From contig NZ_FOXW01000005.1 in assembly GCF_900115825.1 (NCBI RefSeq), forward strand, positions 1-64,000: DNA of 64,000 bases, written 5' to 3'. The translations under genes were made by a program, and so were the position numbers. The notes beneath the pieces were generated by a model. It searched no databases. It was given only the letters and a program-made list of their open reading frames with translations, and was not told where the DNA came from. The DNA comes from Desemzia incerta (GTDB lineage Bacteria; Bacillota; Bacilli; Lactobacillales; Carnobacteriaceae). Below are positions 35,147-44,555 of this stretch, in pieces (the first letter of the stretch is position 1; every line of letters starts with the position of its first letter).

Positions 35147-35895
35147 TATTTGATGAGGCCTGCTTTTTTGAAGGCGTCGTCTTTTGGTTGGTAGCCTATT
35201 GCTACTCTGGCTTGATCGATGTCTAATCGTGGGAAGGAGTTGTTGGAGATTCCGTTCACTACTAGAGCGGGTTCTTTTAGTTCTGCATTTAAACAGCAGT
35301 CGATTAAGTGGCACATATCGTCATTTGATAAATACATAGCTAAGCCATTCCAGTCTGTATCTGGATCGAATTCACTGTCATCGCCTTTGTAATCTCCAAT
35401 ACGCAATCCAATAGATTCTACTCCTTTTTCAAAAGCAAAATAAGAGGCTAAAGCTTCTGCGTATACTTTTGATACTCCATATAAATCAGCAGGTCTTGGA
35501 ACGTCTGAAACTTTTACCTGAACATTTTTAGGATAACCGTCAGACGCATGGATAGAGCTGGCATAAATGACGCGTTTTAATGTATCGCTTTTAGAAGCAG
35601 CTTCAAATAAGTTATAAGGAAGTTTATAGTTTAAATCCAACAGGCTTTCATAGAATCCGGCTGTTGCATCAGCTTGGCCAGCTAGCTGAATAATGTAGTC
35701 TACGCCGTCCAATAAACCCTCCCAACTATCTTGCTCTACTAAATCCAATTCTCTGACATCTGTTCCTTCTAACAAAGATGGATCTGAATCATCAAATGTA
35801 CGATTGACTAAAATCAAATCGTGATTGGGCTTCAAATGCTTAACTAAATTTTCACCGATATTTCCTGTAGCTCCAGTAATTAGAATTTTTGACAT
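35146..35895 (-). CDS. NAD-dependent epimerase/dehydratase family protein (uronate-dehydrogenase-like)
   Basis: A 249-residue extended SDR with ITGATGNIGENLV (about 5-17), a D-x-R/V-E-L-D acidic patch, and catalytic Ser plus Tyr-x-x-x-Lys (IYASSIHASDGYPK; LYGVSKVYAEAL, about 139-150). The sequence resembles uronate dehydrogenases, but substrate choice cannot be read and no uronate genes are near. AGGAGGTATAGAGG precedes the ATG. The 3' end abuts a 41-nt repeat. Confidence 0.82.
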   Translation of the reverse strand: MSKILITGATGNIGENLVKHLKPNHDLILVNRTFDDSDPSLLEGTDVRELDLVEQDSWEGLLDGVDYIIQLAGQADATAGFYESLLDLNYKLPYNLFEAASKSDTLKRVIYASSIHASDGYPKNVQVKVSDVPRPADLYGVSKVYAEALASYFAFEKGVESIGLRIGDYKGDDSEFDPDTDWNGLAMYLSNDDMCHLIDCCLNAELKEPALVVNGISNNSFPRLDIDQARVAIGYQPKDDAFKKAGLIK

Positions 35896-35935
35896 CCTCT
35901 ATACCTCCTATTATTCATTGATTTGTTCTTCCATT

Positions 35936-35981
35936 CAAAAAAGGCAGACTAAAAAGTTGCTTTTAGCCTTGCCTTTTTTGA
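35936..35981 (-). terminator. terminator of the CsbD gene
   Basis: AAAAAAGGCAGACTAAAA pairs with TTTTAGCCTTGCCTTTTTT, with T and A runs on both sides. Confidence 0.88.
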
Positions 35982-36002
35982 AGGTTTTGTCAGAAAAAAA
36001 CT

Positions 36003-36206
36003 TTAACGTCTGTCGTCTTTACGATCCAAGTCGTCTTTAAATTCTCCGACTTTTTTCTTAACGTCCCCTTTAGCTTTTTGAGTTTTACCTTCTGCTTGTT
36101 TTGACTTGTCGTCTGTCATATCTCCGTAAGTATCTTTCGCTTCACCTACAGCTTTATCCTTTAAACCTTCTGCTTTGTCTTTCCATCCATCTTTTTTGTC
36201 TGCCAT
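36003..36206 (-). CDS. CsbD-family stress protein
   Basis: A 67-residue, highly hydrophilic, lysine- and aspartate-rich protein with the CsbD pattern: GWKDKAEGLKDKAVGEAKDTYGD and KQAEGKTQKAKGDVKKKVGEFKDDL. CsbD proteins accumulate under stress in many bacteria and their molecular role is unknown. It is predicted to be largely disordered or helical. AGGAGGAAATAGC precedes the ATG. Confidence 0.93.
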   Translation of the reverse strand: MADKKDGWKDKAEGLKDKAVGEAKDTYGDMTDDKSKQAEGKTQKAKGDVKKKVGEFKDDLDRKDDRR

Positions 36207-36430
36207 GCTATTTCCTCCTCTTAGTTAATAATAAAAACTAGTTGAAGCTAGTGTGAAAAACTAAAAATGAATATCTCTTATACACTAAAAGCATAGCTTT
36301 TGAAGAGATTAAACGCAACTAAAAAGCCTTATGTCATCTTTAAGATAGAAAATGGACAGTTGCTTAATATTCCAGTGTATTTGTGCTAAAATAATTTCAT
36401 AGAGATGACGGAAATGAGGAAAATAAATTC

Positions 36431-37153
36431 ATGAAAATATTGGCCATTGATACCTCTAATCAAGCAATGAGCATTGCTGTTTTAGAAAACGAAAAAATAC
36501 TGGGTGAGTTAACGACTAATATAAAGAGGAACCATAGTGAAAGTCTAATGCCGGCTATAGACGGATTAATGAACGACTTGAAGATAGAGATTCAAGAAAT
36601 TGACCGTGTAGTGGCAGCTAAAGGCCCAGGATCGTATACGGGGCTGAGAATCGGAGTGACCACTGCAAAAACATTAGCTTGGACATTGCAAAAAGAGTTA
36701 GTGGGAGTATCCAGTTTAAAAGTATTGGCAGCAAATGCAACCTCACCTGATCGGTACATCATTCCAGTCATGGACGCACGAAGAGGGAATATTTATACTG
36801 GAATGTACCGGTTCATTGATGGCAAATTGACCGCGGTCGAATCCGATACTCACATTTCAGCAGAAAAATGGGCTGAATATTTGAGTAAAAAAGATGGTGA
36901 GTTTTTACTCATTGGTGAAGATCAACAGAAACATATAGAAACATTCAAATCACAATTAAATCATCGTGTCAGCTCGGCGTTGCCTTATCAGCATCTTCCA
37001 AGAGCCAGTGTACTGGGGATATTAGGTCTATATAGTGAAGTTGAAGAGGTTCATACATTTACACCGGATTATTTAAAATTAGCTGAAGCAGAAGAAAATT
37101 GGCGTAAGGAGCATCCTGATTTAGTGGGGGAAAGTTATGTTGAAAAAATTTAG
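36431..37153 (+). CDS. tsaB: tRNA t6A biosynthesis protein TsaB
   Basis: The 240-residue protein is the inactive-kinase partner of TsaD in making N6-threonylcarbamoyladenosine at A37 of ANN-reading tRNAs. It has MKILAIDTSNQAMSIAV at the start and VAAKGPGSYTGLRIGVTTAKTLAW near 58-81, the family's signature. ATGAGGAAAATA precedes the start. It begins the tsaB-rimI-rimI-tsaD cluster; its end overlaps the next gene by 17 bases. Confidence 0.95.
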   Translation: MKILAIDTSNQAMSIAVLENEKILGELTTNIKRNHSESLMPAIDGLMNDLKIEIQEIDRVVAAKGPGSYTGLRIGVTTAKTLAWTLQKELVGVSSLKVLAANATSPDRYIIPVMDARRGNIYTGMYRFIDGKLTAVESDTHISAEKWAEYLSKKDGEFLLIGEDQQKHIETFKSQLNHRVSSALPYQHLPRASVLGILGLYSEVEEVHTFTPDYLKLAEAEENWRKEHPDLVGESYVEKI

Positions 37154-37748
37154 AGATTGGTTAACTAGTGGATCAACTACCATACCTGTTTTAGAAAATG
37201 GACAACAATTAAAGCTTTCACAACGTACCAAACTGAGCCAGTCTCATTTTGTACTGGACGATGGAAATGTTTTGGAACCGATAGTGGGAAGTGACAAAGA
37301 TGTAGAAGCGTTGCTAGCCGTTCAAAAGGCTTGCTACAATGGAGAAACGCCTTGGAACGCAGCAGCCTTGCACCACGAACTCAAGCGTAATACAAATGCG
37401 CTGTACATTGTGATCAGACGATTTTCAGAACCCGTTGGATTTATAGGAGCATGGCTAGTTGAAAAAGAGGCGCATATTACTAATGTGGCAGTGATCCCTT
37501 CTTTTCAGAAAAAAGGAGTTGCTTCATGGATGATTCGAGAATTGGAAAGAATCTCCGTTCATGAAGGAATGGATATTTTAAGTTTAGAAGTCCGGATGTC
37601 AAATGTAAAAGCGCAACGGTTATATCGAGAGTTAGGCTTTAAGGACGGAAAAATAAAAAAATTTTACTATTCCAGCGATCATGAAGACGCTCTTGAAATG
37701 AGTAAAAAGCTAGTGAGAAATGAGGGAGCTAGATTTGAATCAGTCTAG
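37137..37748 (+). CDS. RimI-like GNAT acetyltransferase, first copy
   Basis: A 203-residue protein. An N-terminal stretch of about 60 residues precedes the GNAT domain. The acetyl-CoA loop QKKGVA is in TNVAVIPSFQKKGVASWMIREL near 123-141, and LEVRMSNVKAQRLYRELGF near 154-172 is typical of RimI-type ribosomal-protein-alanine acetyltransferases. It overlaps tsaB and is followed by a second similar gene. Which of the two is the true RimI is not clear. Confidence 0.85.
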   Translation: MLKKFRDWLTSGSTTIPVLENGQQLKLSQRTKLSQSHFVLDDGNVLEPIVGSDKDVEALLAVQKACYNGETPWNAAALHHELKRNTNALYIVIRRFSEPVGFIGAWLVEKEAHITNVAVIPSFQKKGVASWMIRELERISVHEGMDILSLEVRMSNVKAQRLYRELGFKDGKIKKFYYSSDHEDALEMSKKLVRNEGARFESV

Positions 37749-38217
37749 TGATAATCAGCAGCTAGGTAAGGTACGGTTTTCTTTTGAATCGGAAGAAGGA
37801 GTGGGACCGGCTGAACTGTTTAGCTTAGCAGATGAAAGTTATCTTACAAGTTCTCCATGGAGTATCGGTGGATTTGCTGAAGATATGAAATCAGAACATG
37901 CTTATTACGGATTGGCTATGAATGATACAGGCTGCATCGGTTATATGGGGTATCATCTCTTATTTGACGAGGCAGAGATCACTAATTTCGTAATTAAAAA
38001 AAACTTTCAACAACAAGGTATAGCTACTCGATTGCTTCAGGCTGGATTGAATGAGTTAAAGAAAAAAGAATGTAAAAAAATTTTTCTGGAAGTCAGAGAA
38101 AGTAATCAACCAGCTATTCGGTTATATGAAAATAACGGGTTTGTTCGATTGGGTATACGAAAAAATTATTACCATGAACCAGAAGAGAACGCCATAATCA
38201 TGCAATTGACTTTGTAA
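37735..38217 (+). CDS. rimI: ribosomal protein alanine acetyltransferase RimI, second copy
   Basis: A GNAT protein of about 160 residues with the acetyl-CoA loop in FVIKKNFQQQGIATRLLQAGL (Q-Q-Q-G-I-A) and the C-terminal LEVRESNQPAIRLYENNGF, as in RimI. Members acetylate the N-terminal alanine of ribosomal protein S18. The likely start is TTG at 37735 after AGGGAG, overlapping the previous gene; an ATG at 37720 has no good ribosome site. It is part of tsaB-rimI-rimI-tsaD. Confidence 0.87.
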   Translation: MNQSSDNQQLGKVRFSFESEEGVGPAELFSLADESYLTSSPWSIGGFAEDMKSEHAYYGLAMNDTGCIGYMGYHLLFDEAEITNFVIKKNFQQQGIATRLLQAGLNELKKKECKKIFLEVRESNQPAIRLYENNGFVRLGIRKNYYHEPEENAIIMQLTL

Positions 38218-38255
38218 CCTAGATGTTTGAATAGAAAAGAGTGAATGGAATCAAA

Positions 38256-39269
38256 ATGGAAAAAAATTGGATTTTAGCTATTGAATCAAGCTGTGATGAA
38301 ACAAGTGCAGCGGTAATCGAAAATGGAGAGGTCATTTTATCTAATATTGTAGCCTCTCAAATAAAAAGTCATATGCGTTTTGGAGGTGTAGTGCCCGAAA
38401 TCGCAAGTCGGCATCATGTAGAACAGATTACATTGATTATTGAAGAAGCAATGGAAGAGGCTAACGTCACTTATGAGGATCTGTCTGCCGTAGCAGTCAC
38501 AGAAGGCCCTGGTTTAGTTGGTGCATTACTGATTGGAGTAAACGCAGCTAAAGCTGTTGCATTTGCTCATAACTTACCGTTGATTGCCGTAAACCACATG
38601 GCCGGACATATTTATTCGAATAAATTTGTTCATTCAATGAAGTTTCCTTTACTAGCTTTAGTAGTTAGTGGAGGGCATACGGAACTGGTTTACATGGCGG
38701 AAGATGGTTCTTACGAAATCATTGGAGAGACACGAGATGATGCTGCTGGGGAAGCTTACGATAAAATAGGGCGCGTTTTGGGACTGCCGTATCCTGGAGG
38801 TAAAATCATTGATGAAATGGCTCATAAGGGAAAAGATGTATACAATTTTCCGCGTGCTATGCTAAAAGAAGACAACTATGATTTTAGTTTTAGTGGATTG
38901 AAAAGTTCGTTTATCAATAAAGTGCACAATGCGGAACAAAAAGGTGAAGAATTGAATGCAAATGATTTAGCAGCCAGTTTCCAAGCTAGTGTTATAGAAG
39001 TGTTGGTCACAAAAACACTTAGAGCTGTGAAAGAATATGACGTAAACCAATTGCTGTTAGCTGGCGGCGTTGCTGCCAATAAAGGATTGAGAGAAGCTCT
39101 TTCTGATGTAATGGCTAAAGAAGCTCCAGAAGTTGAATTGGTTATTCCACCATTGTCTTTATGTGGAGATAATGCAGCTATGATAGGGGCAGCAGGATTT
39201 GTGGAGTTTAATAAACAACAGTTTGCCGGATATGATTTGAATGCCAAACCGGGTCTGTTGTTAGGCTAA
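38256..39269 (+). CDS. tsaD: tRNA t6A threonylcarbamoyltransferase TsaD
   Basis: The 337-residue ASKHA protein catalyses the transfer of threonylcarbamoyl to tRNA A37 with TsaB and TsaE. The metal-binding His pair is in [10 protein letters not shown] and VVSGGHTEL follows; ESSCDET near residue 10 and GLVGALLIG are also family markers. A GTG 15 bases upstream is in frame, but the ATG at 38256 fits the family start. It is last gene of its cluster and is followed by a terminator. Confidence 0.96.
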   Translation: MEKNWILAIESSCDETSAAVIENGEVILSNIVASQIKSHMRFGGVVPEIASRHHVEQITLIIEEAMEEANVTYEDLSAVAVTEGPGLVGALLIGVNAAKAVAFAHNLPLIAVNHMAGHIYSNKFVHSMKFPLLALVVSGGHTELVYMAEDGSYEIIGETRDDAAGEAYDKIGRVLGLPYPGGKIIDEMAHKGKDVYNFPRAMLKEDNYDFSFSGLKSSFINKVHNAEQKGEELNANDLAASFQASVIEVLVTKTLRAVKEYDVNQLLLAGGVAANKGLREALSDVMAKEAPEVELVIPPLSLCGDNAAMIGAAGFVEFNKQQFAGYDLNAKPGLLLG

Positions 39270-39285
39270 TAAAATAAGGAATTGA

Positions 39286-39335
39286 AAAGCGAAAGATACT
39301 AACGGAGAATCCCAGTTATCTTTCGCTTTTTTTAC
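39286..39335 (+). terminator. terminator of the tsaB-tsaD cluster
   Basis: AAAGCGAAAGATA pairs with TATCTTTCGCTTT, then a T tract. Confidence 0.9.
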
Positions 39336-39505
39336 TGTTTTTAGCGGGACTGCATAACAACAACTGGACAAAAACAGGGTAAACACGAACGATAGATTAA
39401 TTTTTGATTAAAACTGTAAGTTTTTTAGTTTTATTCGGCTTATGTTGAAGTATGATGAGATTAATAAAGAAACCAATACATTATTCGACATGGAGGAATA
39501 AAACA

Positions 39506-40579
39506 GTGGAAAAAGTTAGAACTAAGGGATTAGCCATATTAAGTTTAGTGACTGGGTTGGTATTGTCAGCTTGTGGAGATACAACAGAAGCTACAGATAA
39601 TGCGTCAACTGATTCTGAAAAGACGAACGATTACTCTATAGTAATGGTCACTGACAATGGAGGCGTTGATGATGGATCATTCAACCAAGCTGCTTGGGAA
39701 GGGATGGTAGAGTGGGGAAAAGAACACGACGGAATTGAAGGAGAAGACTACACTTATATTGCATCTGACGGAGATTCTGAATACATACCTAACTTAAATC
39801 AAGCTATCATGAATGATTTTGACATTGTTTTTGGCGTTGGTTTCAAATTGAAACAATCAATGATGGAAATTGCTGATGACAATCCAGATCAACAATTTGT
39901 GATTATAGATGATAGTATTGAAGGGAACGACAATGTAGCTTCTGTTCTTTTTAAAGACCAGGAGAATGCTTTTCTAGCAGGCGTTGCAGCAGCGTTGTCA
40001 ACTGAAACAGGCAAAATCGGATTTGTAGCTGGACAGCAAAGCGAAGTGTTAGATCGATTTGAAGCTGGGTTCTTAATGGGAGCTTACACGGCAAATCCAG
40101 ATGTTGAAGTGATTGTAGAATATGTTGAATCTTTTTCAGACACTTCAAAGGCGAGACAAATCGCTGCGGGAATGTACTCTAATGGAGTCGACATTGTTTA
40201 TCAAGGAGCAGGAGATGCAGGAAATGGCGTTTTCTCTGAAGCTCGAGACCGGATGAACGCAGACCCAGATGAAAAGATATGGGTCATCGGAAGCGATAGC
40301 GACCAAACCGAAGAAGGAGAATACAACGAGGGGAATTTAACGTTAACTTCAAGCATTAAGGGATTGGGTCAAGCCATCAAGTCTGTTGCTAACCAGACCA
40401 TGCAAGGAGATTTTCCAGGAGGAGAAATAACCAAGTTGGGATTGAAAGAGGAAGCCATCTATATGACCAGAGGCCAATTGAGTGAAGAGACTTGGACAGC
40501 AATGGAAGAGTACAAAAAACAAATCATTAATGGAGAAATCGATATTCCGATCAATCCAGATGAAGTAACAGCACCCTAA
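39506..40579 (+). CDS. BMP-family (PnrA/Med-like) substrate-binding lipoprotein
   Basis: The protein has about 357 residues and a lipoprotein signal peptide ending in the lipobox LSAC. The mature part has the BMP-family pattern: MVTDNGGVDDGSFNQAAWEG, then PNLNQAIMNDFDIVFGVGF, and FVAGQQSE...FEAGFLMGA. The family usually binds nucleosides for an ABC importer, but no permease or ATPase gene is adjacent. An ATG at 39452 is open, but GGAGGAATAAAACA precedes the GTG at 39506, which gives a normal signal peptide. It ends in a strong terminator. Confidence 0.9.
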   Translation: MEKVRTKGLAILSLVTGLVLSACGDTTEATDNASTDSEKTNDYSIVMVTDNGGVDDGSFNQAAWEGMVEWGKEHDGIEGEDYTYIASDGDSEYIPNLNQAIMNDFDIVFGVGFKLKQSMMEIADDNPDQQFVIIDDSIEGNDNVASVLFKDQENAFLAGVAAALSTETGKIGFVAGQQSEVLDRFEAGFLMGAYTANPDVEVIVEYVESFSDTSKARQIAAGMYSNGVDIVYQGAGDAGNGVFSEARDRMNADPDEKIWVIGSDSDQTEEGEYNEGNLTLTSSIKGLGQAIKSVANQTMQGDFPGGEITKLGLKEEAIYMTRGQLSEETWTAMEEYKKQIINGEIDIPINPDEVTAP

Positions 40580-40640
40580 TCAAAAACAGCAGCTCTCTTA
40601 TCTATTAATTATATAGATAAGAGAGCTGCTGTTTTTTGAT
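40580..40640. terminator. strong terminator, probably bidirectional
   Basis: A 23-bp perfect stem AAAAACAGCAGCTCTCTTATC/GATAAGAGAGCTGCTGTTTTT lies between the lipoprotein gene and the converging ABC-F gene. Confidence 0.95.
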
Positions 40641-40669
40641 TTTAGATCAGATAAAGAAAGTATATCAGC

Positions 40670-42625
40670 TTATAGATTTTCCAATTCAAGAGTGCTGGAT
40701 TCCCATTCTTCCATCAGTTCTTCATATTGATTAGTTAGGAGTTGCAATTGATCGTTTATTTCTTGAACTTTTATGTGATCTTCATAAACATCCGGTTTGG
40801 TAAGTTCAGATTCCAATTCTTCAATAGCCTGTTCCAATTCAGCTGTTTCATTTTCAATAGCTTCTATCCTGCGAGTCAATTGACGGATCAATTTTTGATT
40901 TTCTTTATTGATCACGCGGTTTTCTGCCGGTTTATTTGGATTGGTTTCTTCACTTTGTAACGGTTGTTTCATTTGAGCATCTTCTTGAGCCAGGCGTTTC
41001 AATTCTTCTTGTTCAGCTTTTTTCTCCAAATAATAATCGTAGTCGCCTAAATAAACAGTACTGCCTTCTGGAGAAAGTTCGATAACCTTAGTAGCTATCC
41101 GGTTGATAAAGTAGCGGTCATGGGAAACAAACAAGAGAGTTCCGTCAAAATCAATCAGCGCATTTTCTAACACTTCTTTACTATCGATGTCTAAGTGGTT
41201 TGTAGGCTCATCAAGAATCAAAAAATTATCTTTTTCCATAGACAACTTAGCTAAAGCCAATCGAGCTTTTTCTCCTCCGCTTAAAGAAGAAACGGATTTT
41301 TCGACATCTTCTCCAGAGAACAAAAAGCTTCCCAAAATAGAACGAATATCTTTTTCAGGAGTCGTTGGATGATCATCCCACAGTTCAGCTAGAACAGATT
41401 TGGTAGAATGCAATTCAGCTTGCTCCTGGTCGTAATAACCCACTTCTACATTCGTGCCAAATTTAGTTTCGCCTTTGATCAACGGAAGTTCATTTAACAG
41501 GGATTTCAAAAGAGTTGATTTTCCTACTCCGTTAGGCCCTACTAAAGCAATAGAGTCATATTTGCGAACGTCCATATTGATCGGTTCAGATAAGATAGTG
41601 TCTTCATACCCAATTGCTCCATTTTCGACTGTCATGACAACATTTCCACTCTCAATAGAAGGTTGGAATCTGAACGTAGCTGACTTTTCGTCTCCTTGAG
41701 GCTTATCTAGACGATCAATCTTTTCTAACTGCTTACGACGACTTTGAGCTCGTTTAGTCGTAGAAGCTCGTACCAAATTACGATTGACGAAGTCTTCCAA
41801 TTTAGCGATTTCTTTTTGTTGTTTCTCAAACTCTTTCCATTCTTTTTCTAATTGAGCAGCTTTCAAGTCGAGGAACTTACTATAGTTTCCTTTGTAATGA
41901 GTGATTTTTTGACGACTTAGATCATATACTTCGTTGACAACTTTATCTAAGAAGTAACGGTCATGAGATACAATCAGCAAAGCTCCTGTATAGGTCTGTA
42001 AATAATTTTCCAACCAGTTCAACGTTTCGATATCTAAATGATTGGTCGGCTCATCTAAAATCAACAGGTCTTTTTTCTGCAGCAATAGTTTGGCCAAAGC
42101 TAAACGCGTTTTTTGCCCTCCAGAAAGTTGATTGATGGACTTAGGATAATCAGCTTCAAAAAAACTGAACCCGTGTAAGACAGAGCGAATCTCAGCTTCA
42201 TATCCATACCCGTTTTGTTCTTTAAAGTCATGTTGCATTTGATCGTATTGTTTTAGCGTCTCTTGATAACGGTCTTCATCTGCCAATAAATCGGCATCAC
42301 CTAACAGTTGCTCTATATGGCGCATTTTTTTCTCTAATTGGATCACGCTGTGGAACACATCCAGCATTTCGTCCCAAATAGACTGAGTAGAGTCTAATCC
42401 GGTATTTTGAGCTAAATAGCCTATAGTGACTTGTTTGCCTTTTGAGATTTTTCCAGCATCTGGCTGCTCAATATCAGCAATCATTTTTAACAAAGTGGAC
42501 TTACCGGCTCCGTTTCGACCAACAAGTGCAACGCGTGAGTGGTCTTGTATTTCTAAATAGATGTTTTCAAATAACACGTCTGCTCCAAAATAACGAGCTA
42601 CATGCTGAGCTTGTAATAGAATCAT
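40670..42625 (-). CDS. ABC-F family ATPase (YdiF-like)
   Basis: The 651-residue protein has two ATP-binding domains without membrane helices. Walker A motifs are GRNGAGKST (about 34-42) and GPNGVGKST (near 348), the signatures LSGGQKTRLALAK and LSGGEKARLALAK, and Walker B ILDEPTNHLD twice. A coiled-coil linker lies between the domains and a charged C-terminal extension follows. This matches the YdiF branch of ABC-F translation factors. The start follows GAGGAC. Confidence 0.93.
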   Translation of the reverse strand: MILLQAQHVARYFGADVLFENIYLEIQDHSRVALVGRNGAGKSTLLKMIADIEQPDAGKISKGKQVTIGYLAQNTGLDSTQSIWDEMLDVFHSVIQLEKKMRHIEQLLGDADLLADEDRYQETLKQYDQMQHDFKEQNGYGYEAEIRSVLHGFSFFEADYPKSINQLSGGQKTRLALAKLLLQKKDLLILDEPTNHLDIETLNWLENYLQTYTGALLIVSHDRYFLDKVVNEVYDLSRQKITHYKGNYSKFLDLKAAQLEKEWKEFEKQQKEIAKLEDFVNRNLVRASTTKRAQSRRKQLEKIDRLDKPQGDEKSATFRFQPSIESGNVVMTVENGAIGYEDTILSEPINMDVRKYDSIALVGPNGVGKSTLLKSLLNELPLIKGETKFGTNVEVGYYDQEQAELHSTKSVLAELWDDHPTTPEKDIRSILGSFLFSGEDVEKSVSSLSGGEKARLALAKLSMEKDNFLILDEPTNHLDIDSKEVLENALIDFDGTLLFVSHDRYFINRIATKVIELSPEGSTVYLGDYDYYLEKKAEQEELKRLAQEDAQMKQPLQSEETNPNKPAENRVINKENQKLIRQLTRRIEAIENETAELEQAIEELESELTKPDVYEDHIKVQEINDQLQLLTNQYEELMEEWESSTLELENL

Positions 42626-42977
42626 TTTGTAGTCCTCATTTCTTATCTCTGTCCTTAGTTTAGCATATTCTTCCTGTAAGCGGGAGAGGAACAAACACAC
42701 CTAAGCAAGTTTTAAATAGAATGTAAAAGAATCTTTTTTAGCAGATAAATTAAAGACGTTATGTTTTACAGATGTTGAATTCACAAGGATGCTTGTGAAT
42801 TTTGCCGAGACTAAAAAAATGATCAACAAAATTAGTCATTTAAGATGCTTAAAAAGGCTAGTATTTTAACAAAAAAATGTTATAATCTTATTATGTGAAA
42901 CTCTGAAATTTGTGAAATAGATAATTTGTTTCTGGATATTGTGAATTTTTGAATCTTAGAAAGTGAGTGGACTGAAT
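42626..42977. other. 352-base intergenic region upstream of rex
   Basis: It holds the ribosome site of the ABC-F gene, a TATAAT (42881-42886) likely to be the rex -10, and three TGTGAA half sites (see next feature). The first 200 bases show nothing recognisable. Confidence 0.55.
42894..42946 (+). promoter_or_regulatory. three TGTGAA half sites, possible Rex autoregulation
   Basis: TGTGAAA (42894-42900), TTTGTGAAAT (42909-42918) and ATTGTGAAT (42938-42946) resemble half of the Rex operator TTGTGAA-n-TTCACAA. A full palindrome is not present. Confidence 0.35.
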
Positions 42978-43643
42978 ATGAATTCAACGAACAAAATACC
43001 TAAAGCTACGGCAAAAAGGTTGCCTATTTATTATAGATACTTGAGATATTTACACGAAGACGGAAAAGACCGTGTTTCTTCAACTGAATTAAGTGAAGCT
43101 GTTAAAGTGGATAGTGCAACTATTCGCCGTGATTTTTCTTATTTTGGTGCTCTAGGAAAAAGAGGATATGGATATGATGTTGAAGACTTGATGCATTTCT
43201 TCAGCAAGACATTGAAACAAGACCGTTTGACCAACGTAGCATTGATTGGGGTAGGGAATTTAGGCCATGCCTTATTAAACTACAATTTCCACCAAAACAA
43301 CAATATGCGTATCAGTGCGGCTTTTGATATCAACAAAGAAATTGTTGGAACAATCCAATCTGGAGTTCCAGTGTATCCTATGGAAGACATGGTACAACAA
43401 TTGAAAATGCAGCAAATTGATGTAGTGATGCTGACCGTTCCAACTTCTGCAGCTCAAGAAGCAGCAAACAACTTGGTGAAAGCTGAAGTTAAAGGAATAT
43501 TGAACTTCACGCCTATTCGTATCTCCGTGCCTGATCACGTACGAGTGCAGAATGTAGATTTAGCTAATGAATTACAAACATTGATTTACTTCATAGATCA
43601 TTACAAAACAGATGATAAAGACAGCTTACTGCCTTTAGACTAA
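42978..43643 (+). CDS. rex: redox-sensing transcriptional repressor Rex
   Basis: Senses NADH/NAD+ and represses fermentation and respiration genes. The protein has about 221 residues, a winged-helix N-terminal domain ([37 protein letters not shown]) and a Rossmann domain with [11 protein letters not shown] near 87-97. AAGTGAGTGG precedes the ATG; a GTG 15 bases upstream also lies in frame. It has its own promoter and terminator. Confidence 0.96.
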   Translation: MNSTNKIPKATAKRLPIYYRYLRYLHEDGKDRVSSTELSEAVKVDSATIRRDFSYFGALGKRGYGYDVEDLMHFFSKTLKQDRLTNVALIGVGNLGHALLNYNFHQNNNMRISAAFDINKEIVGTIQSGVPVYPMEDMVQQLKMQQIDVVMLTVPTSAAQEAANNLVKAEVKGILNFTPIRISVPDHVRVQNVDLANELQTLIYFIDHYKTDDKDSLLPLD

Positions 43644-43644
43644 A

Positions 43645-43690
43645 TAAAAAGGCAACAAACCTGATTAAGGTTTGTTGCCTTTTTTTAATT
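43645..43690 (+). terminator. terminator of rex, overlapping the end of the next gene
   Basis: AAAAAGGCAACAAACCT pairs with AGGTTTGTTGCCTTTTT. The right half encodes the last residues of the YdiK-like gene on the minus strand. Confidence 0.92.
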
Positions 43691-43868
43691 TCAAATAAAT
43701 TTGCAAGATGCGAGTTGCACGTACAAAATCTCGTGTAGCAAACAAAACAAATATTATGGAGAAGAATCCCCATCCGAATTCCCCAACATAATCAACTGCG
43801 AACCAAGTGAAGACAACAGCGAGGATGTAGTTGAATAGTATCTGGAACATAAAATCACTTTTTTTCAT
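43665..43868 (-). CDS. YdiK-like (DUF4305) small membrane protein
   Basis: About 67 residues with two hydrophobic helices (about 6-23 and 31-46) and a basic C-terminal tail. The pattern resembles the YdiK family found near rex and groES in Firmicutes. The start is uncertain: ATG at 43868 or TTG at 43877, both after AAAGGA. It ends within the rex terminator and lies 31 bases after the CPBP gene on the same strand. Function unknown. Confidence 0.7.
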   Translation of the reverse strand: MKKSDFMFQILFNYILAVVFTWFAVDYVGEFGWGFFSIIFVLFATRDFVRATRILQIYLKLKKGNKP

Positions 43869-43898
43869 TAAAATCAAAAATTCCTTTCTAAAAATACC

Positions 43899-44555
43899 CT
43901 AATAGAGTAACAAGTTGGCTACTGTAACGGTAGCGTTCATTAAAGCATGTGCAATGATTGGCGCAGCAATCGACTTTGTTTTCCAGTATAGATAACAAAA
44001 AACAAATCCCATTACAGAATAAAGCAAGTAATGACCGTCAAAGTGAATGAAAGCAAAAATCAGCGAACTAATAACGGCTGCTCCAATTCCTCCAGTTATA
44101 TCAAATAAGTAACCGAAGATCACTTTACGAAAAACGAATTCTTCCATAATAGGACCGAAAATCGCTATTAAAAGCAGGAATAAAGGATAATTATTAACGA
44201 TATCGACTAATCCAGCAGTATTTTGAGAACCAATAGGAATGTTCAGCAGGAAAGTCTCAATGAAAATTGCTAAGTATTGCCCAATATAAGCTAAAAACAT
44301 TCCTGCAATTCCCCATAAAATAATGTTCTTTTTGGGAACAGGGGGAGTATTCTCTAAGCTGTTATTGAATGTTGATCGATGATTGACAATAAACATCCAT
44401 ATCGATCCAACGACAAAGGCGATGATTTGGCTGTAGATAGCAGCATCAAAAATGGCGTTCTCTGGAACGAAGAATAGTAAAAATACTGGGAAAAACTGTG
44501 CTAAAACGTAAATAAGAATGATTTTGACATAAGGTGATTTCACTAAATTATTCAT
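43899..44555 (-). CDS. CPBP-family intramembrane metalloprotease
   Basis: The 218-residue protein has about six or seven membrane helices. The CPBP/Abi motifs EEFVFR, FAFIHFDGH and HALMNA supply the conserved Glu pair, Arg, His and Asn. Relatives process prenylated proteins, or act in bacteriocin immunity in Lactobacillales. A weak ribosome site (GAAGG) precedes the ATG. It is upstream of the YdiK-like gene. The ydiK-CPBP-groES order near rex is common in Firmicutes. Confidence 0.9.
   Translation of the reverse strand: MNNLVKSPYVKIILIYVLAQFFPVFLLFFVPENAIFDAAIYSQIIAFVVGSIWMFIVNHRSTFNNSLENTPPVPKKNIILWGIAGMFLAYIGQYLAIFIETFLLNIPIGSQNTAGLVDIVNNYPLFLLLIAIFGPIMEEFVFRKVIFGYLFDITGGIGAAVISSLIFAFIHFDGHYLLYSVMGFVFCYLYWKTKSIAAPIIAHALMNATVTVANLLLY

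Noticed and set aside
35096-35314. A 72-codon minus-strand frame within the epimerase region
   Set aside because: It is Arg/Ser-rich, out of frame with a well-supported gene and has no ribosome site.
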